Assembly (NCBI RefSeq): GCF_000337135.1
Contig: NZ_AOIN01000092.1
Coordinates: forward strand, 5,032-37,523
DNA: 32,492 bases
Direction: 5' to 3'
DNA from: Natrialba chahannaoensis JCM 10990
Lineage (GTDB): Archaea > Halobacteriota > Halobacteria > Halobacteriales > Natrialbaceae
This document shows positions 15,157-21,756 of the stretch, in pieces (within the stretch, counting starts at the first letter, position 1; every line of letters begins with the position of its first letter). Under the pieces are notes generated by a model. The model was not told the origin of the DNA and did not search any database. It was given only the letters and a program-made list of their open reading frames with translations. A program made the translations under genes and the position numbers.

Positions 15157-16232
15157 CGCGAGGACACCTCCAGTCGGAACAGGTCGTCCGGAATATGATC
15201 GACGCCGAGCGCCTCGGGGCCGGCGACGTCAAGCAGGTGGTCGAACAGCCGCTCCATCGCGTCGACTGTTTCCGCGTCCCAGTCGGTGACAACCATCTCC
15301 CGCCAGTGATCGCGAATGCCGTGGACGACAGTCGGTTCGTTCTCGTACATCAACTGCTCGCCGAGTTCGTCCCAGAGCTTGTCGTCCGTCTGTAACCGCT
15401 CGACGGCATCCGCGTAGGCGCGCTTGAACCCGCTGATGGCGTCGGGATTTTCGGCGAGGTAGTCTTCGCTCGTGAGGAACGTCGAGATCGGCAGCGTCTG
15501 CTCGACACCCGACAGCTGCTGGACGAGATCGGCCATCGGTACTGCCTCGCGGTAGGGGCCGGTCTCGACGATTTCGGGGATGATCTGCCAGAACTGAAGT
15601 GCCGCGTCGACGTCGCCGTCGTGCAGCATTTGGGTCAGCCCGACTTTCGAGCCCGCCTCGACCGACGTAGCCTCGTCCTCGGGGTCGAAGCCGTGGAACT
15701 CGCGGCAGGCAGCCCGCGTGAGAATCCAGTTCTTGTCGAGCCGGCGGACAACGCCAACCCGATGGCCGGGGAGGTCCGAAATGTCCTCGATCGGCGACTC
15801 CTCGGGGACGACGAGCCCGCCGACGGTCCGCCCATAGGGGTGAAACGCGACGATCGGCGCGCCGTTCGCCCGCTCGCGTGCCGTCGAGATGTAGTCGATG
15901 TCGATCAGGTCTGCATCCCCGCCGTGGAGTTTGGCCTCGACGGTTTCCAAGCCGTCCTTGAGTTCGTCCGAGACGAGTTCGACGTCGAGGTGGAAGTCGC
16001 GGTCGTGGTCGAAGCCGAACCGCTTGATGGTGTAGAGCATGTAGCGGGGGCTTCCGTTGTGCTCGAAGCGGGCGCGGAGGACAGGACGGTTGCCGTCACG
16101 GTCACCGTCGGTGTTGGCGCGGTCCGTGCGCTCCGGACTACCGTGCAACTCGTCTAGTGCCGCTTGCTGGGTCTCGATGTCCATTGCTGTGCCAGAGCCG
16201 GTATCAGTCTCGGTGTCGGTATCGGTACTCAT
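15153..16232 (-). CDS. NMT1-like binding-protein-fold protein without signal peptide, gene B of operon
   Basis: A 359-residue relative of the sulfonate/nitrate/pyrimidine-precursor binding proteins, again with no signal peptide or lipobox. After MSTDTDTETDTGSG and a charged linker to about residue 48, the fold begins RPVLRARFEHNG, with ADLIDIDYISTARERANGAP (about 107-126), LPGHRVGVVRRLDKNWILTR (about 157-176) and GDVDAALQFWQIIPEI (about 208-223) in the normal order. It is only distantly similar to its two neighbours, so the three are not recent duplicates. The ATG at 16230-16232 overlaps the stop of gene A as ATGA, which decides the start. Its own stop overlaps the start of gene C likewise. 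Tight coupling suggests equal amounts of all three proteins, perhaps one complex. Confidence 0.8.
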   Translation of the reverse strand: MSTDTDTETDTGSGTAMDIETQQAALDELHGSPERTDRANTDGDRDGNRPVLRARFEHNGSPRYMLYTIKRFGFDHDRDFHLDVELVSDELKDGLETVEAKLHGGDADLIDIDYISTARERANGAPIVAFHPYGRTVGGLVVPEESPIEDISDLPGHRVGVVRRLDKNWILTRAACREFHGFDPEDEATSVEAGSKVGLTQMLHDGDVDAALQFWQIIPEIVETGPYREAVPMADLVQQLSGVEQTLPISTFLTSEDYLAENPDAISGFKRAYADAVERLQTDDKLWDELGEQLMYENEPTVVHGIRDHWREMVVTDWDAETVDAMERLFDHLLDVAGPEALGVDHIPDDLFRLEVSSR

Positions 16233-17137
16233 TGTTTCGACGGTGCCACGATCGTCCCAATCTCCGCCTCGCTGTCGATCAACTCCCGATCCTTCATCCA
16301 CTCGAGTTCCCCGTCCAGTTCGGACGGCCCTGCGAACTCGGGTACCTCGTACTCGGGTACCCGAACTGACTCCCGGATCGCTTCGAGGTCGACGTCCACA
16401 AAGAGATCCGGCGCAACCTCAGCGTCGGACTCGAGCATCGCGAGATACTCGTCGCGGAACGCCTGCGGATCGTCGTTGATCGCATCTACAGCGCGCTCGT
16501 AGGCGCGCATGAACGCGTCGAGGTCGTCTTCGGCAAGGCTATCACTCGCTACGATGCCGATGTGATTCTCGAACTCGAGTACCCGCTGGAAGCCGAGGTG
16601 CTCGGCGAGGGTACTGTGGGGGTCGAGTAGCGTCACGGCGTCGACTTCGCCGTCCCGAAGCGCCTGCAGGCGGTTGGTCGGCATCCCGTGGTGGGCGAGT
16701 TCGATCTCGTCCGGATCGAGGTGCTCCTCGAGTGCTTTGACGGCGGTGTACTCTTGGCCGGTGCGGCGGTTGACGCCAACGGGGACGCCGGCGAGGTCGG
16801 CCGGCGACTCAATGTCGGTTTCTGGTCGCGTATAGAGCGTATAAGGGAGGTCGGCGAACGCCCCGTGGGCAACGATGGTCCCGTCGTCGAGCGACCAGGT
16901 TCGGCGCAGGCTCTCCCACTTACAGACCGGGTAGAGGTCCACGTCGTCGTCGCCGGTCAGCGTCCAGTCTGCCGGCACGTACTTCCAGTCGACCTGTCGC
17001 CGGTCTCGTTCGAAGAGGTCGACCGTGATCCCTTCCGCCTCGAAGTAGCCCTGTTCGGCTGCCACCCGTTGTGGCAGCATGAACGAAAAGGGCAGGTGAA
17101 AGACTCGGACCCCGCCGCTCGTGTCACTCTGTGCCAT
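16229..17137 (-). CDS. NMT1-like binding-protein-fold protein without signal peptide, gene A of operon
   Basis: The first gene of the four-gene unit encodes 302 residues from the ATG at 17135-17137. The start region reads MAQSDTSGGVRVFHLPFSFM, with no hydrophobic leader and no lipobox, then AAEQGYFEAEGITVDLFERD (the usual first lobe), ADLAGVPVGVNRRTGQEYTA (about 120-139), and GEVDAVTLLDPHSTLAEHLG (about 170-189). The conserved Trp and acidic residues around residues 60-90 (DVDLYPVCKWESLRR) are unusual for transporters. A longer upstream frame was rejected as non-coding. The promoter and a dyad at the ATG are described separately. With genes B and C it forms a three-way set of soluble binding-fold proteins with no permease or ATPase in the neighbourhood. 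The substrate is unknown. Confidence 0.8.
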   Translation of the reverse strand: MAQSDTSGGVRVFHLPFSFMLPQRVAAEQGYFEAEGITVDLFERDRRQVDWKYVPADWTLTGDDDVDLYPVCKWESLRRTWSLDDGTIVAHGAFADLPYTLYTRPETDIESPADLAGVPVGVNRRTGQEYTAVKALEEHLDPDEIELAHHGMPTNRLQALRDGEVDAVTLLDPHSTLAEHLGFQRVLEFENHIGIVASDSLAEDDLDAFMRAYERAVDAINDDPQAFRDEYLAMLESDAEVAPDLFVDVDLEAIRESVRVPEYEVPEFAGPSELDGELEWMKDRELIDSEAEIGTIVAPSKQ

Positions 17138-17175
17138 GCAGTACACTGCACGATAACGGTCGGCATAAAACGTTT
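17137..17175 (-). promoter_or_regulatory. Promoter and start-site dyad of the three-binding-protein operon
   Basis: On the coding (minus) strand a TATA-like GTTTTATG lies at about 17163-17170, some 27 bases before the gene A start, fitting leaderless transcription. Right at the start codon is a 14-base dyad, TGCAGT-AC-ACTGCA (17137-17150), overlapping the likely transcription start. This is a strong operator candidate for a dimeric repressor. On the other strand CTTTATA (17185-17191) may serve the divergent cupin gene. Confidence 0.5.
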
Positions 17176-17279
17176 CTAGGAATCCTTTATACGCCCGTTG
17201 GCGGCGGATACAGTCATCAAATCCTGAAACAAGATTCACGTATCGGACCGGTGGAGAAACGGTACTGGTGACTGGTGGC

Positions 17280-17621
17280 ATGGACCACAGACAGACGGGC
17301 GATGTCGTCACCGAGGAGGTCGCAGACGGCGTGTTCCTCGGGACGCTCTCGATGGGCGAGCGCGCGAGCATGAAGTACTGGCGGATCGATCCGGGCGCGT
17401 CACTGCCGACACACGAACACGAGCACGAACAGATCGGCTACGTCCTCTCGGGAACCCTGACAGCAATCCTCGAGGACGAGGAAGTCCTGCTCGAGGAAGG
17501 CGACGCCTACAGGTTCTCGAGCAACGAGTATCACGGGGCTGAAAATCGAAGTGACGAACCAGCGGTGGGGCTGGGGGTGCTCGCACCGCCGCGGAATCGG
17601 CCGGAGTGGCGAGACCGGTAG
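17280..17621 (+). CDS. Cupin-domain protein
   Basis: A 113-residue single-domain cupin. The first cupin motif is clear: PTHEHEHEQIGYVLSGTLTA at about residues 42-61, with His, His, His and Glu in the metal-binding places. The second motif (YRFSSNEYHGAENRSDEP, about 79-96) supplies the last His. So it likely binds one divalent metal and either senses a small ligand or catalyses a simple dioxygenase or isomerase step. The ATG at 17280 has GGTGG three bases before it, one of the few Shine-Dalgarno-like sites in the window; a GTG four codons upstream is the alternative. It lies divergently from the binding-protein operon, with a shared control region of about 140 bases. A role with that operon is likely but inferred. 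Confidence 0.88.
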   Translation: MDHRQTGDVVTEEVADGVFLGTLSMGERASMKYWRIDPGASLPTHEHEHEQIGYVLSGTLTAILEDEEVLLEEGDAYRFSSNEYHGAENRSDEPAVGLGVLAPPRNRPEWRDR

Positions 17622-17649
17622 GAACGGGCGGGCGCTGAGGTATGCCAGC

Positions 17650-18567
17650 TCAGTCCGACTCCGGCCGTCGCCGTCGTTCGCGTTCGATCGTCGTCACGTA
17701 GATCCCTGCGAGCACGATTAGACCGCCGAGAACCGTAATTGTGTCCGGCACCTCCGCTAGCAGCCCCAGCGCCAGCAGCGTCGCCCCGACGGGTTCGCCG
17801 AGCCAGGCCACGCTGACGACGACCGACTCGAGGTGCTTGAGTACCCAGTTGACGATCGTGTGTCCGAAGATGCCGGGGCCGATCGCCATTCCGAGGAAGA
17901 GCAGCCACTCTCGCGGCGGGTAGGCGACGATATCGTGGCCCTGTACGCCGACGAGGAGCAAGAGCGTCACCGCACAGGCGGTATAGACGACGGTGACGTA
18001 GGGAAACAGCGAGACACGCTGGCGGATCGACCGACCAGCGAGCACGTATCCCGCGACGGTGATCGCACCCAGGATGGCAAGCGCGTTGCCGTACATCGTC
18101 GCATCGGAAATCGGTGCCTCGCCCGCATCGCCGAGCGACATCGCGGCCGCACCGACCATCGCGATGACGATCCCGATCACCGTCTCTCGATTGACCCGTT
18201 CGCCGAGGACGAGCGCCGCGCCGATGGCCACGAAGATCGGCTGGGTCTGGACGAGCGTCACGCTCGCAGCGACACTCGTGTGATTCAGGCTTTCAAACCA
18301 GGTTGCGAAATGGACCGCGAGCGCGATCCCGGCGACGACTGCGAAGCCGAGGTCGTTCCGTGAGAGCCGGCCGAACTCGTCACGGTACCAGTAGACGGCG
18401 ATGGGTGCGACGATTACGGTGGTAAAAAGCACGCGGTAGAAGGCCGCGACCGAACTCGGGGCGTGACTCCAGCGAACCAGAATGGCGCTGGTACTCGCGG
18501 CGAAGATAGCGAACGCGAGCGCGGCGTACGGTGTCACCTCGAGATCTGCCCTGTACACGTCGTCCAC
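17650..18567 (-). CDS. EamA-family (drug/metabolite) transporter
   Basis: A 305-residue integral membrane protein of the drug/metabolite transporter superfamily, with two EamA repeats of five helices each. About ten hydrophobic stretches are visible, from ALAFAIFAASTSAILVRW at the start to VLGGLIVLAGIYVTTI near the end. The mid-protein sequence FVAIGAALVLGERVNRETV and the second-repeat match VSVAWLGEPVGATLLALGLL are the typical end-of-repeat motifs. Such proteins export amino acids or other small metabolites. No ATG is available at the right place; the likely start is GTG at 18565-18567. It converges with the cupin gene, with 28 bases between the stops. Confidence 0.88.
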   Translation of the reverse strand: MDDVYRADLEVTPYAALAFAIFAASTSAILVRWSHAPSSVAAFYRVLFTTVIVAPIAVYWYRDEFGRLSRNDLGFAVVAGIALAVHFATWFESLNHTSVAASVTLVQTQPIFVAIGAALVLGERVNRETVIGIVIAMVGAAAMSLGDAGEAPISDATMYGNALAILGAITVAGYVLAGRSIRQRVSLFPYVTVVYTACAVTLLLLVGVQGHDIVAYPPREWLLFLGMAIGPGIFGHTIVNWVLKHLESVVVSVAWLGEPVGATLLALGLLAEVPDTITVLGGLIVLAGIYVTTIERERRRRPESD

Positions 18568-18648
18568 TCATCCGCACGAGGGCACTAAACCAGTTGTGAA
18601 AGCTGAACCGACTGCCGGTTGGGTCTCCTCACTTCGCGCTGTGCGACG

Positions 18649-19278
18649 TCAGGACTCACCGGCGTCTTCGTCCGGAACAGTTCGGTAGATATCTGCGACA
18701 GTTCGGTCGATGTCGCCGAACCCGATGATGTCGTCTTGGGTGAGTTCCTCACCGTCCCACTCGTCTAGGTAGTCGACCGCATCTTCGCGGTCCGCGAACG
18801 GCCGCGGATTGAGCCCCATCGTCTCGCCGCTCACCGCGTCCTCGTTGGTGACGACGACGAAGTAAGCCTCGGTCGCGTCGATCAGGTCACCGGTTTCGAA
18901 ATCCGTCGTCCAGGCACCCTCCACAGGTGCGTCGACCGGCGGTGCGGCGACGTACGCGGCCATACAGCCGGGCGTGTCGAACACCGCGCCGTCGCCGTTC
19001 TCGTGAGCTAGCTGGCTCTGCCAGGCCGGGTAATCCGCCGGTGTCATGTTACATACCGCGCAGTTCTGGTCGTCCGTGAACTCGATCGGTTCACCGCCGT
19101 CGTGCTCGATTACCCGTGCCTCGTAGGGATGGCGGTCGTTGCCGTTTTCGTCCGGTTCATCGCTATCACCGAAGCCGCCAAGACAGCCGGCGAGCCCAAC
19201 GACCGTGCCCGCACCCACCGATCCGAGCACTGTCCGCCGAGCGACCGACTCGTCTGCACGGTCCGCGCGATCAGTCAT
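18649..19278 (-). CDS. nosL: NosL-like lipoprotein
   Basis: A 209-residue exported copper-handling lipoprotein of the NosL family, known as an accessory factor for nitrous-oxide reductase. The N-terminus holds a twin-arginine motif (VARRTVLGS, Arg 14-15) and a lipobox LAGC with C32. The mature part has CAVCNMTPADYPAWQSQL and DTPGCMAAYVAAP, the conserved NosL blocks, with Cys/Met likely to bind Cu(I). ATG at 19276-19278 gives the canonical signal. No nosZ, nosD, nosF or nosY is nearby, so this is an orphan copy, perhaps a general copper carrier. An acidic spacer follows the lipobox (FGDSDEPDENGND), as is common for haloarchaeal lipoproteins. Confidence 0.87.
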   Translation of the reverse strand: MTDRADRADESVARRTVLGSVGAGTVVGLAGCLGGFGDSDEPDENGNDRHPYEARVIEHDGGEPIEFTDDQNCAVCNMTPADYPAWQSQLAHENGDGAVFDTPGCMAAYVAAPPVDAPVEGAWTTDFETGDLIDATEAYFVVVTNEDAVSGETMGLNPRPFADREDAVDYLDEWDGEELTQDDIIGFGDIDRTVADIYRTVPDEDAGES

Positions 19279-19370
19279 ACGTGGCCGTACTCGTTGGGTG
19301 TTCAAAACGGCCGTGGTTCAACTCTCGATTTCTGCCACCCTCATACGACTCACATACCGCTACACCGGGC

Positions 19371-19901
19371 TCAGACTCGCGTCCGTCCCCGCGTTTCGTT
19401 TTCTTGTTCGGCCTCGAGTATCCGCCTCGTTTCACGATGTCGCTGGCGAAACATCCCTTCGAAGCCGATCACCGAAAACGGTGTTGCGAACGTGCTAAGC
19501 GGGCCGAACGGGAGTCGGTAGTCTACTCGGTCGATAATCGTCGTTTGCTCGTCGTCACCAGCGAACGTGTGACTGTGCTCCCAGTGCTCGAACGGACCGT
19601 TGACCATCGTATCTCGGAATCGAGCGATATCGCCCCCGCGGGTTCGTTCGATAATCCGCGACGTCCAGTACTGGCGCGGTCCGTGGCCAAACGGTTGGAG
19701 TGACAGCGAAATCTCGGTGCCGGCCTCGAGGGTCACTGACTGTGGATCTCCCCGCCGCTCGCCGTCGGGACCGATCACTGCCGCAACGCGCAGTCCGAGC
19801 CAGTCCGGTGTCAGCGCTTCGAGTCCTGCGACGGTGCTGTGAAAGTTCCAGACGGACTCGAGTGGTGCCCGGACGGTCGTTCGTCGTTCGTAGGTGGCCA
19901 T
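19371..19901 (-). CDS. SRPBCC family protein (cyclase/dehydrase-like)
   Basis: A 176-residue SRPBCC protein. Seen: MATYERRTTVRAPLESVWNF at the start, the typical first strand and helix; LTPDWLGLRVAAV (about 30-42); and a long C-terminal helix (FSVIGFEGMFRQRHRETRRIL, about 140-160). The mid-section YWTSRIIERTRGGDIARFRD suggests a hydrophobic cavity. Proteins of this exact layout often act on oxidised or lipid-like compounds or are annotated as cell-division inhibitor-like; no function is firmly known. The start at 19899-19901 was chosen over one eight codons upstream because the fold begins directly there. It is not in an operon with the PhoU-like gene upstream, 83 bases away on the same strand, though read-through is possible. 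Confidence 0.85.
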   Translation of the reverse strand: MATYERRTTVRAPLESVWNFHSTVAGLEALTPDWLGLRVAAVIGPDGERRGDPQSVTLEAGTEISLSLQPFGHGPRQYWTSRIIERTRGGDIARFRDTMVNGPFEHWEHSHTFAGDDEQTTIIDRVDYRLPFGPLSTFATPFSVIGFEGMFRQRHRETRRILEAEQENETRGRTRV

Positions 19902-19984
19902 GGCAGTCGGTACGTCGTCCAGCACGAAATCGGTGTGCCACGGACCACAAACGACAGACCACGAACCACAAACGCACTCCAGAC

Positions 19985-20989
19985 CTACACACCCGACGGC
20001 CGCGGTGCCGCCTTCTGCAACGCCGTTTCTGCAATATTTCCGCCGTAGTCCGCACTCCGCGAGAGCGAATCCAAAATCAACCCTAGCGACTGGGCCTGCA
20101 CCGGCTCAAGTTCTCGCAACATATCGTCGATCTGGCGCGTATGCTCGTCGATCGCCAGCACCGACTCGAGTGCATCGTGGCCGAGTTCGGTCGCCGTCTC
20201 ACTCTCGTCAACAAACAGCGCGTCCAACGCCTGCTCGAGAATCGTCGCTACATCCTCGTGAAGCGCACAGAGTCCATCCGCCACGTCCGCCGGAATCTCC
20301 TCGAGCTTGCGCGCGAGCTGGGCAATCTTCACCGCGTGGTCGGCCACCCGCTCGAGCTGACGGGCACTCGAGTGAAAGTCGAAGCAGTCCTCGCGGGAGA
20401 CGCCGAGTCCCTCGGCGGCACGAGGAGAGCGAAGTGTGGCGCGGAAGATACGCGCGACGACGAGAAAGAGTCGGTCGATGTCGTCGTCACGTTCGATCAC
20501 GTCGGTGGCCATGTCGTCGTCGTTCTCGACGAGGGCAGTGACTGCATCCGCGAGCATGGTGGTGGCGATGAGACGCATGCGCGAGATTGCACTGCTGATC
20601 GATAGCTCTGCGGAGTCGAGCAGATCCTGGACGACGACGCAGCCGGTTTCCTCTTCGACAACTTCAACGCCGACAAGACCCTGTACGGCACTGCGGATCG
20701 CTCGCCGCTGGTCGGTCGTGATGCGGTTCGCCTCGAGATGAATAATATCGAACCCTCTGACGTACATCGTGAAGACCGCTCGGACGAGCTCTGTGCCCTC
20801 AAGGGTCGCCACTTCCAGCGTGCCTTCTTGGTGGTCGACGTCGGTTTGAGGCGTCACAAGGAGTGTCTCGTTGTCAGCGTACAGTTCGACTGTATCGCCG
20901 CTGCTGACATCGTTTTCGGTTGCCCACGTCTTCGGAAGCGAGACGGTGTACGTCGAGCCGCCAGTCACCTGGACTTTTCGCGTCTCCAT
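19985..20989 (-). CDS. AbrB-domain/PhoU-domain regulator, copy 2
   Basis: A 334-residue protein with the same design as the copy at 2786-3817: an AbrB-type hairpin at 1-46 (METRKVQVTGGSTYTVSLPK, DVSSGDTVELYAD), then PhoU repeats from about 115. The PhoU metal-binding signature is kept in the first repeat (RQLERVADHAVKIAQLA) and partly in the second (LSRSADYGGNIAETAL). This suggests a phosphate-status sensor that binds DNA. The start at 20987-20989 was chosen because a coding-strand TTTATGG about 27 bases upstream is preceded, 11 bases further up, by CTATATAG, the same arrangement as at pstS. It is divergent from the membrane gene at 21199 and 0.8 kb from the pst operon, which is its most likely target. 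Confidence 0.9.
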   Translation of the reverse strand: METRKVQVTGGSTYTVSLPKTWATENDVSSGDTVELYADNETLLVTPQTDVDHQEGTLEVATLEGTELVRAVFTMYVRGFDIIHLEANRITTDQRRAIRSAVQGLVGVEVVEEETGCVVVQDLLDSAELSISSAISRMRLIATTMLADAVTALVENDDDMATDVIERDDDIDRLFLVVARIFRATLRSPRAAEGLGVSREDCFDFHSSARQLERVADHAVKIAQLARKLEEIPADVADGLCALHEDVATILEQALDALFVDESETATELGHDALESVLAIDEHTRQIDDMLRELEPVQAQSLGLILDSLSRSADYGGNIAETALQKAAPRPSGV

Positions 20990-21013
20990 GGTACGAGTTG
21001 TCGATAGGTAGAC

Positions 21014-21176
21014 CATAAATCTGTCTTTGTCTATATAGGTAGTCAACATCTGGCTTTAGAGGGCCCAATTATGAAATATAGTGGAGCATATCGCAATCAA
21101 TTACTCCGGGGTCCTATCGAATCATATTGTGGATTCTATATCTCTATATATGGTGGTGAAATAGGAACCGTTTTAC
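21014..21176. promoter_or_regulatory. Divergent control region with CTATATAG elements
   Basis: For the AbrB-PhoU gene (minus strand): TTTATGG at 21014-21020 as TATA, and CTATATAG (21031-21038, self-complementary) 11 bases above it. For the membrane gene at 21199 (plus strand): a TATA-like GTTTTACTC near 21170-21176, and CTATAT-CT-CTATATAT at 21136-21151 upstream, two copies spaced eight bases. A further TATAGT lies at 21077-21082. These AT-rich copies stand out in GC-rich DNA and resemble the site before pstS, so they may be binding sites for a phosphate-responsive regulator. Confidence 0.5.
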
Positions 21177-21198
21177 TCAGTCGACCGGATGCTGACGT

Positions 21199-21552
21199 AT
21201 GGCCGACGTGTCTTCGACCGGGCCGATGCGGCTACGAATGTCGGGTGTCGGAGTTGTCGGCGGCGGTGTTCTCCTGGCTGGGGCGGCCACAATCGTCCCG
21301 TTCTGGTTCGCTGCATCCATCGTAGTCGTCGCTGGCGTCATCTGGATGACGTTCGGCGATGGAATCGATGCGTTCCAGGGCTCGGTCGGTATTCTCGCCG
21401 TCGGCGGTATCGGGCTCTTGGAGGCGCTTCCCGGGACCGGTCTGGGGCTTGACCCTGTGGCTCTCTCGGGACTCGCAATCGCTTTCGGGTGTTTCGACGT
21501 GGTTGCGGGACTAGTGCTCGGTCGCTTCTCGAGTGCTAACGATCCCTCGTGA
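21199..21552 (+). CDS. Four-helix membrane protein of unknown function
   Basis: A 117-residue hydrophobic protein. After a short polar head (ADVSSTGPMRLRMSG) there are about four membrane stretches: residues about 16-33, 33-50 (FWFAASIVVVAGVIWMTF), 62-77 (VGILAVGGIGLLEAL) and 88-107 (LSGLAIAFGCFDVVAGLVLG), ending SSANDPS. There is no signal peptide beyond the first helix and no known motif. It is placed between an AbrB-PhoU regulator and pstS, with CTATAT elements in its promoter, so it may belong to the phosphate response, perhaps as a small transport or sensing subunit. I do not recognise the family. It starts about 26 bases after a TATA-like box. Confidence 0.75.
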   Translation: MADVSSTGPMRLRMSGVGVVGGGVLLAGAATIVPFWFAASIVVVAGVIWMTFGDGIDAFQGSVGILAVGGIGLLEALPGTGLGLDPVALSGLAIAFGCFDVVAGLVLGRFSSANDPS

Positions 21553-21684
21553 GCCGTCCCGTGCAGGCGACTTCCGACGAGTCTCGGGATGCCGGCGGGG
21601 TTCTCCACGCTCGATGGCCGTTGTACTCTTGGTCTACGTTCGGCTATTGAGCCGTTCATATCGATCTAAACGACCTGTGAGACG

Positions 21685-21733
21685 ACTATATACCCAAATA
21701 CTCAGATATATAGTTATTAGCATGCTTTTTATA
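21685..21733 (+). promoter_or_regulatory. pstS promoter with an inverted repeat (candidate P-box)
   Basis: TTTTTATA at 21726-21733 lies about 25 bases before the pstS ATG, giving a leaderless transcript. Above it is a perfect inverted repeat ACTATATA (21685-21692) and TATATAGT (21707-21714), centres 22 bases apart, about two helical turns. The inner arm is 11-12 bases above the TATA box. Regulation of haloarchaeal pst promoters by an upstream P-box has been described; this is a candidate of that kind, placed where an activator would work. Confidence 0.6.
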
Positions 21734-21756
21734 TTCATCGTTGGAAGCATCGGTCG

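Noticed and set aside
14128-17137. Binding-protein genes A, B and C as a thiamine-precursor (THI5-type) synthase cluster
   Set aside because: The first lines of gene C resemble THI5, but the Lys and His needed for that reaction are Ala here, and the Cys-rich motif is missing in all three.
20990-21756. The AT-rich pst region as an insertion or replication origin
   Set aside because: There are no transposase remains, terminal repeats, or an orc1/cdc6 gene. TATA boxes and short repeated elements placed before starts explain the AT content better.
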